Source: Eumeta japonica (taxonomy: Eukaryota; Arthropoda; Insecta; Lepidoptera; Psychidae). Taken from it: 64,000 nucleotides of DNA. Below, in pieces: positions 1-10,312 of the stretch. The position numbers and the translations under genes are program-made. The notes beneath the pieces are model-generated. The model was not told the origin of the DNA and searched no databases. It worked only from the letters and a program-made list of their open reading frames with translations. Each line of letters opens with the position of its first letter. The stretch's first letter is position 1. The stretch covers positions 1 to 64,000 of the forward strand of contig BGZK01001001.1 of NCBI GenBank assembly GCA_005406025.1. Direction: 5' to 3'.

Positions 1-150
1 CAGAACAAAGTGGGAGAGGAATTCTGCGAAGGTATCGCAAATGACCAAAAATACGTAGACACGCCTTACTATTACGCAGCTGCTAGTGTCCAACACAGCG
101 GGAGACTAAAGGCCAAACTCCTGCTGACCATGAGTGAAAAAACTTCATGA
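1..150 (+). CDS. Possible C-terminal end of an unidentified protein (partial)
   Basis: Frame 1 is open from the window edge for 49 codons and ends at TGA 148-150. It reads QNKVGEEFCEGIANDQKYVD at the start and LKAKLLLTMSEKTS at the end. Base composition is more balanced than the AT-rich DNA that follows, and an AATAAA at 522-527 could serve as a polyadenylation signal. I do not recognise the protein. It could be the terminal exon of a + strand gene lying to the left, a transposon fragment, or chance, since 49 open codons is not decisive. Confidence 0.22.
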   Translation, partial: QNKVGEEFCEGIANDQKYVDTPYYYAAASVQHSGRLKAKLLLTMSEKTS

Positions 151-951
151 TTTTAGTTTCTTTAAAGAGCTTTATGAAATGAACACTAAACGGAACCTTA
201 ACCTAAATTCAGGATTCGCCACTGGCCACTACAATGACGTTCATGGTTTGAAAATAATCCAATTAATGTGTTACTGTAGGCACTTTAATTCTATTATTTA
301 CTTAACGGAAATGAATCGAAATGTCATTGTTAGATACTAAACTAATTTATGTTAATCAATGTATGTTTAATCAACCAATCCTTTTTTTTTTACATTATTT
401 CCTTTTTTTTGGAATTGATTTTTTTATATAATAACCCTTTTAAAAATAACAATACTTTATATCTTCCTTAAATTAAAGAAAAGCAATTAAATTAAATGTA
501 GTAATTGTTGCATGAAAACAAAATAAAATACAGCGTGCCTCACTTACGAAGACATTATAATCATTTATAAAAAAATGTATGATTTTTTTCTTACACATTG
601 CGCTACAAAATTACATCAATAACAACACTGCTAAACAGTCCCACGTTATATCTATCGTTGTTACAGTCATGTAACTACCAAAATGTTTAGGAAATTTCTT
701 ACTCTCCATCTTACTTACTAACTCCGATCGGACATCGGCGAGCGTAAAAGCCTTCCAGAGAATGCGACGAATTTGACAAGTCACCGATTTTTTATCTCAA
801 GAACAGATTATCTGTGCTCCATCCTTACCCCACTCGATCAATCTTATCGAGTCAACCACAATAGCTGTTCCACACAAAAGAAGCGTAAACTCCAATCTAA
901 TGTTTAAAGCATAAAGTGCCCTAAGACGTAATAATTTAAGACAATTTTGAA
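151..951. other. Non-coding stretch, possible 3' UTR then 5' flank
   Basis: This is AT-rich and has no recognisable open frame. It contains an AATAAA at 522-527. From about 715 to 950 the composition becomes more balanced, as expected if this is the 5' untranslated region or promoter of the exon starting at 952. I cannot identify a TATA box or initiator at a convincing position. Confidence 0.3.
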
Positions 952-1050
952 ATGGATGAAATTAATGGAGACGCAATTGTTGAGTTGCCGGGATGCGCCG
1001 GATCATCGCCGGATTCCGGGAAATTCGCCCCGCGTGAATACCTGCCACAG
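952..1050 (+). CDS. Candidate first coding exon of an intron-containing gene
   Basis: ATG at 952 sits in an acceptable insect start context (TTTTGAAATGG). The frame runs 33 codons, beginning MDEINGDAIVELPG and ending FAPREYLPQ, and is clearly GC-richer than its surroundings. The last codon, CAG, is followed immediately by GTAACT, a strong 5' splice donor in phase 0; without splicing the frame stops at TAG 1066-1068. No convincing second host exon was found, so the rest of the gene may lie outside the window, which would make most of this window first intron. The protein is not recognised. The alternative is a chance short open frame. Confidence 0.42.
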
Positions 1051-1496
1051 GTAACTAACTGGTTATAGAATTAGAAATAGTAAGAATGGACAATAAATGG
1101 ATATTCAGAAATTGATCAATTAATTACATAAGTTCTATTAATGATAGGCAAAATTAATCTGATTTACAAATAATGTTTAAAATTATATGAAATCTTTTAG
1201 ATAAGATATTTTTCAGAACTATCAAGTCTAGAAGATGATATAATAATTTAAGACCTCAATTTCAAGAACCCAAAACTGACGTGCGTGTATGGATCAGTTG
1301 ATGAATACCAATGAAAAAAGAGAGGTAATAAGAATATTATCAATCAGATATTATAGGGCGCCATCTAACATTCTGAGCATCATATTATAGCTTATTATAG
1401 TATAAATAATCCATATAATACAATATAAGCTACCTACAAACCCTCATACGCAGTTTTACATAAAATAAATACCTTAATTTATCGTATCTGTACCTA
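1051..1496. other. Gene-free AT-rich stretch
   Basis: If the preceding exon is real, this is the start of its first intron. I see no repeat with clear ends. A GGCGCCATCT word at 1359-1368 recurs in a similar form near 48.17 kb, which suggests a small fragment of an interspersed repeat. Confidence 0.3.
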
Positions 1497-1760
1497 CCAT
1501 TCTAATCCCGCTCCCGGTCACCTCCATGGTCACAATTTCATTCCTGGTCACAATTTGCAGTTTCTTTCAATTTTTTTTGACTCCTTTTTCTATTGGATCT
1601 CAGTCGTGCTTTCGCTTCCAATCCCGGACCCATTAATGGTTCTTCTTTCACCCTGCTCTTGGTTTTCTTTTCACTTACGGCTGCCAGTTTTGATTTGATT
1701 CCGCACTTGATTCCGATCTTGTCCTACTCTTTGTTCTTATCCCTGTTGCTGTCTCCAAAA
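1497..1760 (-). repeat. AATCGG-core dispersed repeat, copy 1 (inverted)
   Basis: Read on the minus strand, the segment is a chain of words such as ACAAGATCGGAATCAAG, GTGCGGAATCAAAT and GACCGGGAGCGGGATTAG. These are the same purine-rich core words found in copies near 28.5, 33.5 and 42.4 kb. The flanks found in the better copies are not recognisable here, so this is a truncated member. An open frame overlapping it on the + strand is only a by-product of the repeat. Confidence 0.6.
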
Positions 1761-2380
1761 TTTCTAAAACACCTAAAACATTTAACATTATAATTTTATC
1801 TGCAAACATTATCGTGACCAATGTGGACAGCTAAATTGTGAATAGCGTTAAAAATATCTTTGTCCCGAATTTAGCTTAAACAACCTTATCGTAAACAGTC
1901 AGTTGGCATTGCAGTATAAATCCTAGTAACGTTTTTTTTCTGGGAAGCATTGAAAATTTATGATTAGCACACGTATTTTTGACGCACGTAACGCAAAATC
2001 AATTCTTAAAGACTGACTACTGAGCGTTTTTCCAAACTGTGTAAAACGAAATCATCATGTAATGAATATCACCTGCTAAAAAGAAAGTGTATTGACGAAG
2101 TTTCTACATTGGAGAAGCTTAACCGCACTTTGCAAAGGCAATACTTAATACACTTTTCTCATAGAAAACACCCTCGCCGACGGATGTTAATGATAGAGGA
2201 CGGCAATGTTATTGTACAAGAGTTTATTACACATGTTTTGAAAAACGAGGTGCATATGTTCAATATCATGTTTCAAGCTGGATACTTTTCTACATTGAAT
2301 AGCTTAGCCGTCAGTATGTGCCAAATAACTATGCCGGCGAATGAAAGAAAATTTCACTTTTCTTATAGCGTTTTCGATGA
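1761..2380. other. Gene-free stretch with an unconvincing 95-codon frame
   Basis: A frame at 2109-2396 (ATG to TGA) has no recognisable motif and runs into the interspersed repeat starting near 2381, so I do not call it a gene. Nothing else identifiable was seen. Confidence 0.3.
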
Positions 2381-2552
2381 GCGAACGAGCGGGTGAACGA
2401 CCAGAAACCAGTAGGTGGTCACCTTAGTTTAGAACACTCGAAACCCCAGAAGAGTCACCAGTGCGTTGCCAGCTTCATGGGTAGGAATAGGAAGGAGGAA
2501 ATGTGCCAATGGAAGAGGGTTGGGGTAACTGAGCGTAAAGAGGAGGGGTGAT
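2381..2552 (+). repeat. Interspersed repeat, GTGGTCACC...GAGTCACCAGTGC family, copy 1
   Basis: It starts with GCGAACGAGCGGGTGAACGA, then GTAGGTGGTCACC, AACCCCAGAAGAGTCACC and GTGCGTTGCC, followed by a GGTAGGAATAGGAAGGAGG-like tract. The same order of blocks is seen at 44.28 kb (+ strand) and at 62.35-62.61 kb (- strand). It is a decayed non-autonomous retroelement or the tail of a LINE. I recognise the block order as common in Lepidoptera but cannot name the family with certainty. Confidence 0.65.
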
Positions 2553-2639
2553 AGATGAGTTTTATAACAATTGCATAGATATGTATTAAATTGTTCTTGT
2601 TTCTGGTTTTAATTGCCTCACTGCTGAGCCATACCCTAC

Positions 2640-2833
2640 TTCGAAATGTTTTTATTTCAGACTGAGGGGCCGACCTTCGTCACCGATACAACTCTCTGGA
2701 CTGCTAGCTTTACGTGCTTACGAGGTGAGGCGGCCGCGTTTATTAAATTTAAAAACTCGCCCGTGGCCAAGATCGAACCCGGCCACCTTCAGGTCCTGAG
2801 CCAATGCTCTTAACCACTAAGCTACCCAAGCTG
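2640..2833 (-). mobile_element. tRNA-derived SINE
   Basis: On the minus strand, 2833 to about 2760 is tRNA-like. It has an A box TAGCTTAGTGG (complement of 2814-2824) and a B box GGTTCGATCTT (complement of 2769-2779) at tRNA spacing, followed by a non-tRNA body toward 2640. This is the architecture of a SINE transcribed by RNA polymerase III. The body contains a splice-like acceptor TTTTTATTTCAG just before 2661 on the + strand, discussed as a finding. Exact ends and target-site duplications are not resolved. Confidence 0.7.
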
Positions 2834-3374
2834 TATTGAATTAGTGCGATGGATGAACTTTTTAAATAATAAGGCACATTTAAGTTTTTGTTTATAACAA
2901 CTAACCGGAGATATAATTATTATTTTTCGGCACGCGAATCTTTTTGGCGTAAATTTTATATATTTGTATTGTCGTTTACATTGCAATAAAAAAATAAGTA
3001 TTATGTTATAATGTGTACAAAATTATTGCATTGTTTTACCTTGTGCATTGTACTATTGGGTTTAGGTACTGTATATAATAATGTAACTCTTTGCAAACAA
3101 TTTTTAAAATGATTTTGCTGTTTTATTCTGTTTATATTAATTTAAACTGACGCTTTTTTAACAAACTAGGCCATTGGCCACTGCTTCGTACGCATGAAAT
3201 ATAAATTCCTGATCTGTATTAGGCTTGTCTTTATTTATTACGAGATAATCGCGACCTTGTCACACTTCGCCCGGATTAAATTTAACTTTTACTTTAAGAA
3301 CAAAATAAATATATTATTGCGGATTCGGACACTCTTTAGAGTTTAGATATAACTATTTCGCAAAATATTTCGTA
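2834..3374. other. Gene-free AT-rich stretch
   Basis: Strongly AT-rich DNA. I see no coding frame, structured RNA or repeat with definable ends. Confidence 0.4.
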
Positions 3375-3656
3375 ACTGTCAAAAGACACACAGCGGTGTG
3401 CTTCAAACTTTCATTTGAAATAATTAAGTGTTAACTGTTAAAGCAAAAACCAAACTTGTCAAAATACGTTGTTTTAACTTCGCAATTATCACTTGACTAA
3501 GTTATTCTTAAAGATGTTGAAGTTTGTGAATTAAATTCATATAACAAATACTAATATCTCTAAGATTACCTATATTTTGACAAGTTTAGTTTGTAACTTT
3601 AACAGCTAACAGTTAACAATTGCAAATGAGTATTTGAAGCACACCATTGTCACAGT
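3375..3656. mobile_element. Fold-back inverted-repeat element (MITE-like), about 280 bp
   Basis: Two long imperfect arms of about 80-90 bp face each other. The left arm (3375-3465) contains GGTGTGCTTCAAA, GTTAACTGTTAAAG and AAACTTGTCAAAAT. The right arm (3573-3656) contains their complements ATTTTGACAAGTTT, CTTTAACAGCTAACAG and TTTGAAGCACACC. About 107 bp separates them. The outermost bases read ACTGT on both ends. I could not see a clean target-site duplication, so the superfamily is undetermined. Confidence 0.7.
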
Positions 3657-5814
3657 CTGATACAGGGGAAAACACATTTCTCACCAACATGAAATGAAAT
3701 GTGTAATAGATACAAATGACAGTACATTTAGTTTTAATAAAGATTAAATTATTTATCTATAGTAAACATAGGAAATTTGAGATATATTCTTTTTGTTTTA
3801 ATATAAATTGTACATTTGTTTATTACTACGTCTCTGTTATTTGATGTTTCATCTCACGCACTGTTTTGTTTATCACCAAATTACATTCCAATTTTTCTTC
3901 TAGATATATTCTGTTTCTTGTATTACTAAATGATCACGGAGCATATTCCACGGGTTGTGCTAGCAAGAAACTTTGTATCGACTTTATTGACTATCTGGCC
4001 GCGTTAACCTCCAGCTCCTATCACTGATATGGCATTCTCTTTAATCAATATTAATTTTTCTCTTCAAATGCGATTCATAACAGTAATAAATATCGAAATT
4101 CGTTCAGAGGATATGAAGACTTCATAGAAAGTGCAACCTTATAGAAAGACCCAAACTTAGACTACGACGAGATACGACGTCTCTAAATAATATTTACATC
4201 TATACGAAAATATGACTTGCTATTTGTTTTTAATGCCCAGCCGTTTTTATGAGCATTATTGTTGACCCTGCGATTTCGCTTTAAGCCCTTAAATAAATAA
4301 TTACATTATCTCCTGCGAATAACTAATACGTAGTTACGCTATTTCACTGGTAAAATTGAGGTAATGATCACATCTTTTATGACTATTAAATTTGTATAAC
4401 TGTTTAATGTAATCTTATATCGGACAGTTGAACTCCAGTGGTATGTTAACTATTTTTATTTTAAAGTCCGACCTAGATTTGTTTATGCCAATTTTACAAC
4501 AACAAATGTAAGTTAGTAGAAACAATATTGAAAGATTTACAAATCATTTAAAGACCTGACTTCTTATGTATTTTGCTATAATCTATAAGTAATTATCTAT
4601 TTTTTTTATTTTATTAAATAACAAACATTTTAACATTATTATATATATTTGAGATGCCCACAACAAACTCTTGCATTGCATGTGTCATAAGGCATAGTTT
4701 GCAAAACTTGTTTTTTAATTTTCTAATTAGCTCTTCTAAAGCAATCCTCATATTCTAAATTCCTTTATTTCCATTACACTTTCGTGTTTGGGCGGCATAA
4801 ATTCATACGTGTAGTAACTTTTCGATTTAATCGGTCCAGTATACCCGGTGCAAATTAGCTGACATTGCAGACAGACGGGTAGATAAGCTAAGTAATCCTA
4901 TAAGGGTTCCATTTTTTTCATTCAGTTCCACTGGACACTAAAAACCTAACAGGTCCAAGCTAGAATCCTCCACCGATGGTTCCGTATCTCGTTATTTTCT
5001 CTATACCCGTTTGTTGTCTTAAATCCATATTGTGCCAATTTTTTATCACACCCCATTACAGACATACGATAGGTACCTTCGAGATTTTTTTTTCACCGCT
5101 CGGTATCCTTCTCCCTGGTCCAGTGCAGTTTGGGATGTTTAAGAGCATCGTCACCGATGCGGTGATGATGTCAGCGACCAATAGCTTAACACGCTCTCCA
5201 TAGCACCCGACGAGTGGTTTAATTTGGCTAAATTAAAAACTCTAGTCGATTCCATCGCGTTCAGAGTTCATACCACGTGCCTTTCGATTCGGAACCAAGT
5301 CTCAAACCATTTAAGTGTACATAATAGTTTAATGAATTTTCAATAACAACAGTTAAATTTAAAAAAAAATGAAAGTAATTGAAGGTATGTAATAGAACAT
5401 TTTTTGAAATGCTACACAAATAAAATGCACAAGAGAATATTGCATTCGCCATGTTATAAAATGTCTTCTACGGGTACCTAAATTAAAAGTCAGCCAGATT
5501 TTATTCAGACTTCACATTGGTTTAATGTCACTAATTTCAATCATTATAGTAAAAAGTAAATATTGTAACAAAACTTATGTACTTTTCTCATAGAATTACT
5601 TAATACAGACGCACAAACGCAAACGAAAGGAATATTAATTTATATAAATAATATAAATTCATATACCGTTCGTTTTCGTAACAGCAATTTTATTCACACC
5701 TTTTCAAATGAATGATCGATAATATTTAATTATTTATACAGATGGTAATTAAGTATGGTAATTAGATGTCTTAATAATTGGAAATAATGGTAGTTTTAAA
5801 GAAGGTAATCATCT
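3657..5814. other. Gene-free stretch with repeat fragments
   Basis: No supported gene. Around 4855-4920 there is a fragment with GCAGACAGACGGGT followed by TAAGGGTTCC, a common insect-repeat signature also seen near 15.3, 37.3 and 48.66 kb. Short frames at 4976-5203 and 5261-5452 show no motif. The remainder is AT-rich with no visible structure. Confidence 0.4.
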
Positions 5815-5886
5815 GGCTCGTTGGTCTAGTGGTATGATTCTCGCTTTGGGTGTGAGAGGTCCCGGGTTCAAGTCCCGGACGGGCCC
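5815..5886 (+). tRNA. tRNA-Pro (anticodon TGG), copy 1
   Basis: A 72-nt cloverleaf. Acceptor stem GGCTCGT pairs with ACGGGCC, with discriminator C. The anticodon stem CTCGC/GTGAG closes the 7-nt loop TTTGGGT, giving anticodon TGG. The T arm is CCCGGGTTCAAGTCCCGG. An A box (TGGTCTAGTGG) and a B box (GGTTCAAGTCC) form the internal polymerase III promoter, and a TTTTT run just downstream at 5890-5894 can terminate transcription. The + strand sequence gives the mature order directly; CCA is not encoded. There is no intron. Confidence 0.97.
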
Positions 5887-5969
5887 TATTTTTGCAAGAT
5901 TTACATGGTTAATTTAAGTATTCTACTTAGTTACGTTAACACGGTAATTTTTAAAAGATGCAATTGTCT

Positions 5970-6041
5970 GGCTCGTTGGTCTAGTGGTATGATTCTCGCT
6001 TTGGGTGTGAGAGGTCCCGGGTTCAAGTCCCGGACGGGCCC
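5970..6041 (+). tRNA. tRNA-Pro (anticodon TGG), copy 2
   Basis: Identical in all 72 positions to the copy ending at 5886. Its flanks are also related: TTTGCAAGATTT follows both, and both following spacers contain TTAATTTAAGTA and a TAATTTTTAAAA-like or TATTTTTAAAA-like segment before the next unit. The block therefore arose by tandem duplication of a unit of about 155 bp. A TTTT terminator follows at 6044-6047. Confidence 0.97.
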
Positions 6042-6124
6042 TATTTTGCAAGATTTCCTCACTTAATTTAAGTACTCTAATCAGTTGTATCGGTAATGCT
6101 ATTTTTAAAATGACACAATCGTCT

Positions 6125-6192
6125 AGCTCATTGATCTAGTGGTATGATTCTCATTTTGGGTCCCAGAATCTAAAAATGTTCCAGACGAACCT
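6125..6192 (+). pseudogene. Decayed tRNA-Pro, third tandem unit
   Basis: It aligns with the two intact genes upstream at the same spacing: TTGATCTAGTGGTATGATTC keeps most of the A box, and TTTTGGGT keeps the anticodon TGG. The acceptor stem is degraded (AGCTCA against ACGAACC), the variable region and T arm are scrambled, and the B box is lost (CTAAAAATGTTCC). It should not make a functional tRNA. Confidence 0.85.
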
Positions 6193-7900
6193 TATTTTGC
6201 AAGAAAATGCAATTTAATTTCGATATATGTAATTACTAATTTCTTTAATTTTTGTTCCTTGTAGAAAAATGTAGCTTTCGCTTTATTGTAACTAGCAAAA
6301 AATCGACTTTGTGAGGGCACACATGCTTTTTGTTAGACGCGTATAGGAAGTAGAAAAATGCATTCAGGATGGGGTTGATTCCCCATACTTCTATAGTGTT
6401 TGGGACATGCTGCAGATGGTCATTTGAATGGCTTCTCTAGCATACAGCTTAGAGGCCACGACATCTCTAACAATATCCTAAATATGACCACTGGTCAATG
6501 ACGCATTTAATTGCATATGCTCGTACATAATTATAACCAGTTTATTTAATATCCGTGATATGTATTTTAGAACTTGTATATAAAATGAATTCGTTATATA
6601 TCTGCTTAACAATAATTTACAATAATACCCGATAGTAATATTTAATAGAGAATTTTTCATATAATTACCTGTCAATCTATAAATTATGGGTATGTAATTC
6701 AATAAATAATTCATTTGACAAATAATTTCAAGGTAATTTGCAAGGTTACAATATTTCTTTACGAAAATTACGTAAAGAAAGGAAAAATTACATTGCCTTT
6801 GTGTATAACAACATTTTTTAACAGAGATAAAAAAAATGTATTTATTTCTATTTTTGTATTTTACATCTGTAATTTTGTCATTTTAAACAGAAGGCGGTAA
6901 TAGTATAATAACATTCTCGTTATAAGTAAAAAAAAACACTATCACTTATTAAGCTCCACATAAAATTACTGTCTATTTATTTATAATGTAAAGAACATTC
7001 AGTAAATATATAATAAGACATTCTAAAAATACAAAACATAAATTTTACCTCGCAGTTTTTTAATAGATGACGTTTAACCTTCTAGTTGACAAAACGTTTC
7101 AAGTCGTTATATGCCCTATAAGTTCTAAAATTTTTGGAAAATCTTATTAGTATTTGATATAGTAGTAGTTGATATGCATATTCTAGTCGATATAGAATTA
7201 AACGTTACTGTGCCGAATTTTTTACAATATTTGTTTCTAAAATGATGTATGATAGAACACACATTTAAATAGGTATTTAGATTTGTTATATTACGTTCGA
7301 AATCTAGAGGTGTCATAGTAAATCAGTAAAGTATACCACAAAAGGTTGGTAGAAGGTTGCAGGACAGTGTTAGTAATAATAATTACGATATTTATTTAAC
7401 TTTATTTATTATGCGTTTACTAAAATGTACAAAATAACAAGCACAGTCATTAAAACCTTTATGTAATATATGTATCTAAGAGGAGATATTTCAATAAACG
7501 TATACAATAAAATAAATACAAACTCACGTTAGAACCTCACACGTTATATCTAAATCAATTTCATTTCAATTCAATTCGTGGGAACACATTCGAGCATGCC
7601 TTATCCCGAGAGCCTCTAAATATTGCAATAAATATGTTTACTCGTATTTACTCGGAAATATTCCATAACGAAAGGAAATTTGCTTATTTGATCCCATTTA
7701 CACGTACCGACACGATTATTCTGCCTGTCACAGAATTCACAGCGCTTACAGCGCGATTCGACCTAAGCATGGTTTCTATCTCTCGACTTCCGATCAAAAT
7801 CGGTGTTCATAAACGCACTTCAATGTTTAAACACGGGCTTATTAATTTACCACATACACCCAAATTAAGTGCGAACCGCTAGGGAATGACCTGTACGTAT
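6193..7900. other. Gene-free AT-rich stretch
   Basis: No supported gene. Several short frames on both strands (for example 6478-6714 on -, 6715-6900 on +, 7634-7882 on +) are made of AT-rich low-complexity codons and have no recognisable motif. No repeat with definable ends was seen. Confidence 0.4.
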
Positions 7901-8400
7901 TTATGTATAGCCAGTATACATCACTATTTTCTATAAGGTAAATCCTCGATGGAAATCTTCAAGTGTAAAGACGCTTTTCGCGCATACGCGGGGCGTGCGT
8001 TCCACATTTTTCTTTCGGGTAATACGGAGAGCGTCTCTTATACTCCCGGTGCGAGCGCCGCATCTGAAATTGTTTTTGCACGCGACGACACAGCTGCTAC
8101 CCGCCCAACGATCGATTTCGTTTATAAGCAGCTTTCTTTGTTCGACTCGTTTTATGACGCGCTTCAAATAATAAGCGTTATTTTTAACCGACTTCACAAA
8201 AAGAGGAGGTCGTATATTCGTGCATATGTATTTTGTACGTCATACGTTGACGACGTGGTCTGTGCTCTGAACGCTGAAAAGCGTGCAGGCACGTCTAGAA
8301 CTCGGCCGAATAGGTCTTATCTGAAGTTTATAGTTACCCAATATATACAAAATTTTGTAAAAAAAAAAATCCTTACGTCCACTAAAGTTTAAAATGTTTG
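7901..8400. other. CpG-rich patch containing an unexplained 147-codon frame
   Basis: Composition rises in GC and CpG relative to both sides between about 7970 and 8320. A + strand frame runs from ATG 7949 to TAA 8392, and a second frame overlaps it on the minus strand at 7931-8197. I see no signal peptide, domain motif or family resemblance in either. Two overlapping open frames are expected in a GC-richer stretch, so I favour a conserved non-coding or regulatory patch. A lineage-specific small gene is not excluded. Confidence 0.25.
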
Positions 8401-8441
8401 ATAAATCTATGAAAAATGAAGAAGATTTTGTTATAATATAA

Positions 8442-8477
8442 ATAAATATTATCCCTTACATAAATATTATCCCTTAC
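8442..8477. repeat. 18-bp direct tandem duplication
   Basis: ATAAATATTATCCCTTAC occurs twice in succession (8442-8459 and 8460-8477) with no mismatch. It is a simple local duplication in AT-rich DNA. Confidence 0.9.
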
Positions 8478-8572
8478 CAAAATATTCCCGAAAATAACAA
8501 AATTTTATAACAAGACAATATGAACAATGTAAATGAAAGTAGACCGATGAAAAGTCTATACAGCGAATATGT

Positions 8573-8780
8573 GCGATTAAAGGGTTGGCAAGGGCCCCAA
8601 AAATGTCATACGGACCAAATGTGTAGCATATTAAGGGAGGGCCAAGTTTTGAGCACCAAACCGACGAGCTTGCATGAAACGATTTATAGATGACAATGAA
8701 GTCATAGAGATATGTAAAAGCGGACCATTGGCGACCTATGGTTTGTGCGTTTCCTCCTATAAAATAGGCGTGAACTTTTA
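8573..8780 (+). repeat. Interspersed repeat fragment, CCGACGAGCTTGCATGAA family, copy 1
   Basis: Ordered blocks GGGTTGGCAAGGGCCCC, TTTTGAGCACCAAACCGACG, AGCTTGCATGAAACGATTTA and AAAATAGGCGTGA recur, more diverged, at 21.48-21.65 kb; the final block also appears near 63.58 kb. The block order matches a repeat I remember as widespread in Lepidoptera, probably a LINE tail. The short frame inside it is a relic, not a host gene. Confidence 0.55.
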
Positions 8781-9739
8781 TATGAAAGACAATTATGTTC
8801 TTAACATTTACAAAAGGTGTCTAAAAATATTAATGAACATATTTTGCAGTATGTTTAATTCTAATCTCGGCTAAACACTAAAAATATTTTTAGACGAATA
8901 TTTTGTTGCTGGCCGCTTTGTGTCTACCGTTGAGTTTTATTTCCCAAAATAAAACAAAATATGCACATCTCCGTGTTCGACATCATCAACAGCGCTCGTG
9001 GAATCAATTTAGCTTAGAGTTGTAGTCTGATTGCTTAAAAGCTGGGGCTAACGCAATCTGCGAATTCCGGTAGTAAGTGAGTTACCTGCGATCCATTATC
9101 TCTCTCTCGGCTCAGCGCCGTGACTTTGAAACCCTTCTCTTTGTGCGCTTTGACGGTTGCCGTGAAGAGTGGAAGAGTTTATTAAACTAATCCTTTGTTC
9201 AAATATTTCGTCAACGACAGATTTTAACAAGTTAATATTTATTTATTTTTTTGAATGATTGATACGAAATTTTGTTAATGCATGTGTTATATACAAACAA
9301 GACAAACAAGGATAATATATATAGAGAGAGATGAAATTATAAATATATGAAATGGTAAAATGTAACTAAGGTATTATTGACAAAGGGTTAAAAATGTCTG
9401 ATACAAGACGCCAATAATACCTATAGCTATATATGATTCCATAGCAGTCAACGACGTGCAACATGGATTATATTTGAGAATAAAATGTTGAACAGCAGAC
9501 AGGTAACATGGAAATCATTTTATTATAAATAAGGGGTCGCTTTTATTGTATAATAGTAGGTGGATATTCTACCCTATATTATAATTGAAATTCAAAGTAT
9601 ATTAAAAATAAAGGAATTAGGCTTTTGTTTATTATATTATTTTAGTAAATAGAAGTAACGAATATTTAGTGATACGAATTAATATTTAAAATAGAATTTA
9701 TAATAGAATAATAGAATTTTTAATTCTTTAAAAAAATTA
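8781..9739. other. Gene-free stretch
   Basis: The segment near 9060-9190 (CTCTCTCTCGGCTCAGCGCC and following bases) is GC-richer and not obviously repetitive, so it may be a conserved non-coding element. The rest is AT-rich with no visible feature. Confidence 0.3.
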
Positions 9740-9990
9740 AGTATTGAATCCCCTTTCAATGCTATCTTCTCCAATAGATATAAACATAAGAGCGACATCC
9801 AGTTTAGTGTGCCACATGGGGAGTAAAGGCGAACATACTTTGAAAACTTGAGATGCTCAATGGAGTGAGTCAACACTTCCATCCAAACTGCGTCTTTAAT
9901 TCGACCGCATACAGCGGCTGCTGGTATCGTCGGTAATCCGGCGTTGACCGGTCCACTCGACTTTCTGGCCTTACGAAGGCTTGCTGCAGT
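9740..9990 (-). pseudogene. Possible decayed pogo/Tigger-type transposase fragment
   Basis: On the minus strand one frame reads AVWMEVLTHSIEHLKFSK, which resembles the GWM-to-FIEH-to-SK stretch of pogo-like DDE transposases. A shifted frame a little downstream reads PHVAH then LDVALM, resembling their PPH(T)xH-KLQPLDV block. Stops and a frameshift separate the pieces. The match is short and from memory. A profile search with DDE_1 (pogo/Jerky) on this interval would settle it. Confidence 0.3.
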
Positions 9991-10044
9991 TCTTTGCGTA
10001 TCCTATCGCGTTATGTATTGGGGATCACTTAATAATTGTTCCAT

Positions 10045-10312
10045 TTAATACCAATTACTAAGTTCCTTCCAAACAAATGTGACATTGGTGTCTTCAAATA
10101 GAGAGCGTTTGATATTTAACAATGACTGCCCACTATCTCTGGGTGTTTTATACCTCCCTGGTTGTGTGGCTGTGTGATGCCGCGCGCGCGCTCCTTTCAA
10201 TATGTTTGAAGATGTTAGCGCTAACGTCGTATCTGTTGAAATCCATCTTTCATGATCTTCTAACATGGTGAGACAGAGAATTTTGCAATGCGGCTAGGGA
10301 TTCAAAAAGAAT
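10045..10312. other. Unassigned stretch with a 73-codon frame on the minus strand
   Basis: A minus-strand frame at 10045-10266 lies directly upstream, in transcription sense, of the possible transposase fragment at 9740-9990, and might be its more N-terminal part. I see no motif that proves it. A CGCGCGCG run lies near 10182-10190. Confidence 0.2.

Noticed and set aside
6125..6192. Fourth functional tRNA-Pro gene
   Set aside because: The acceptor stem, T arm and B box are destroyed although the anticodon survives.
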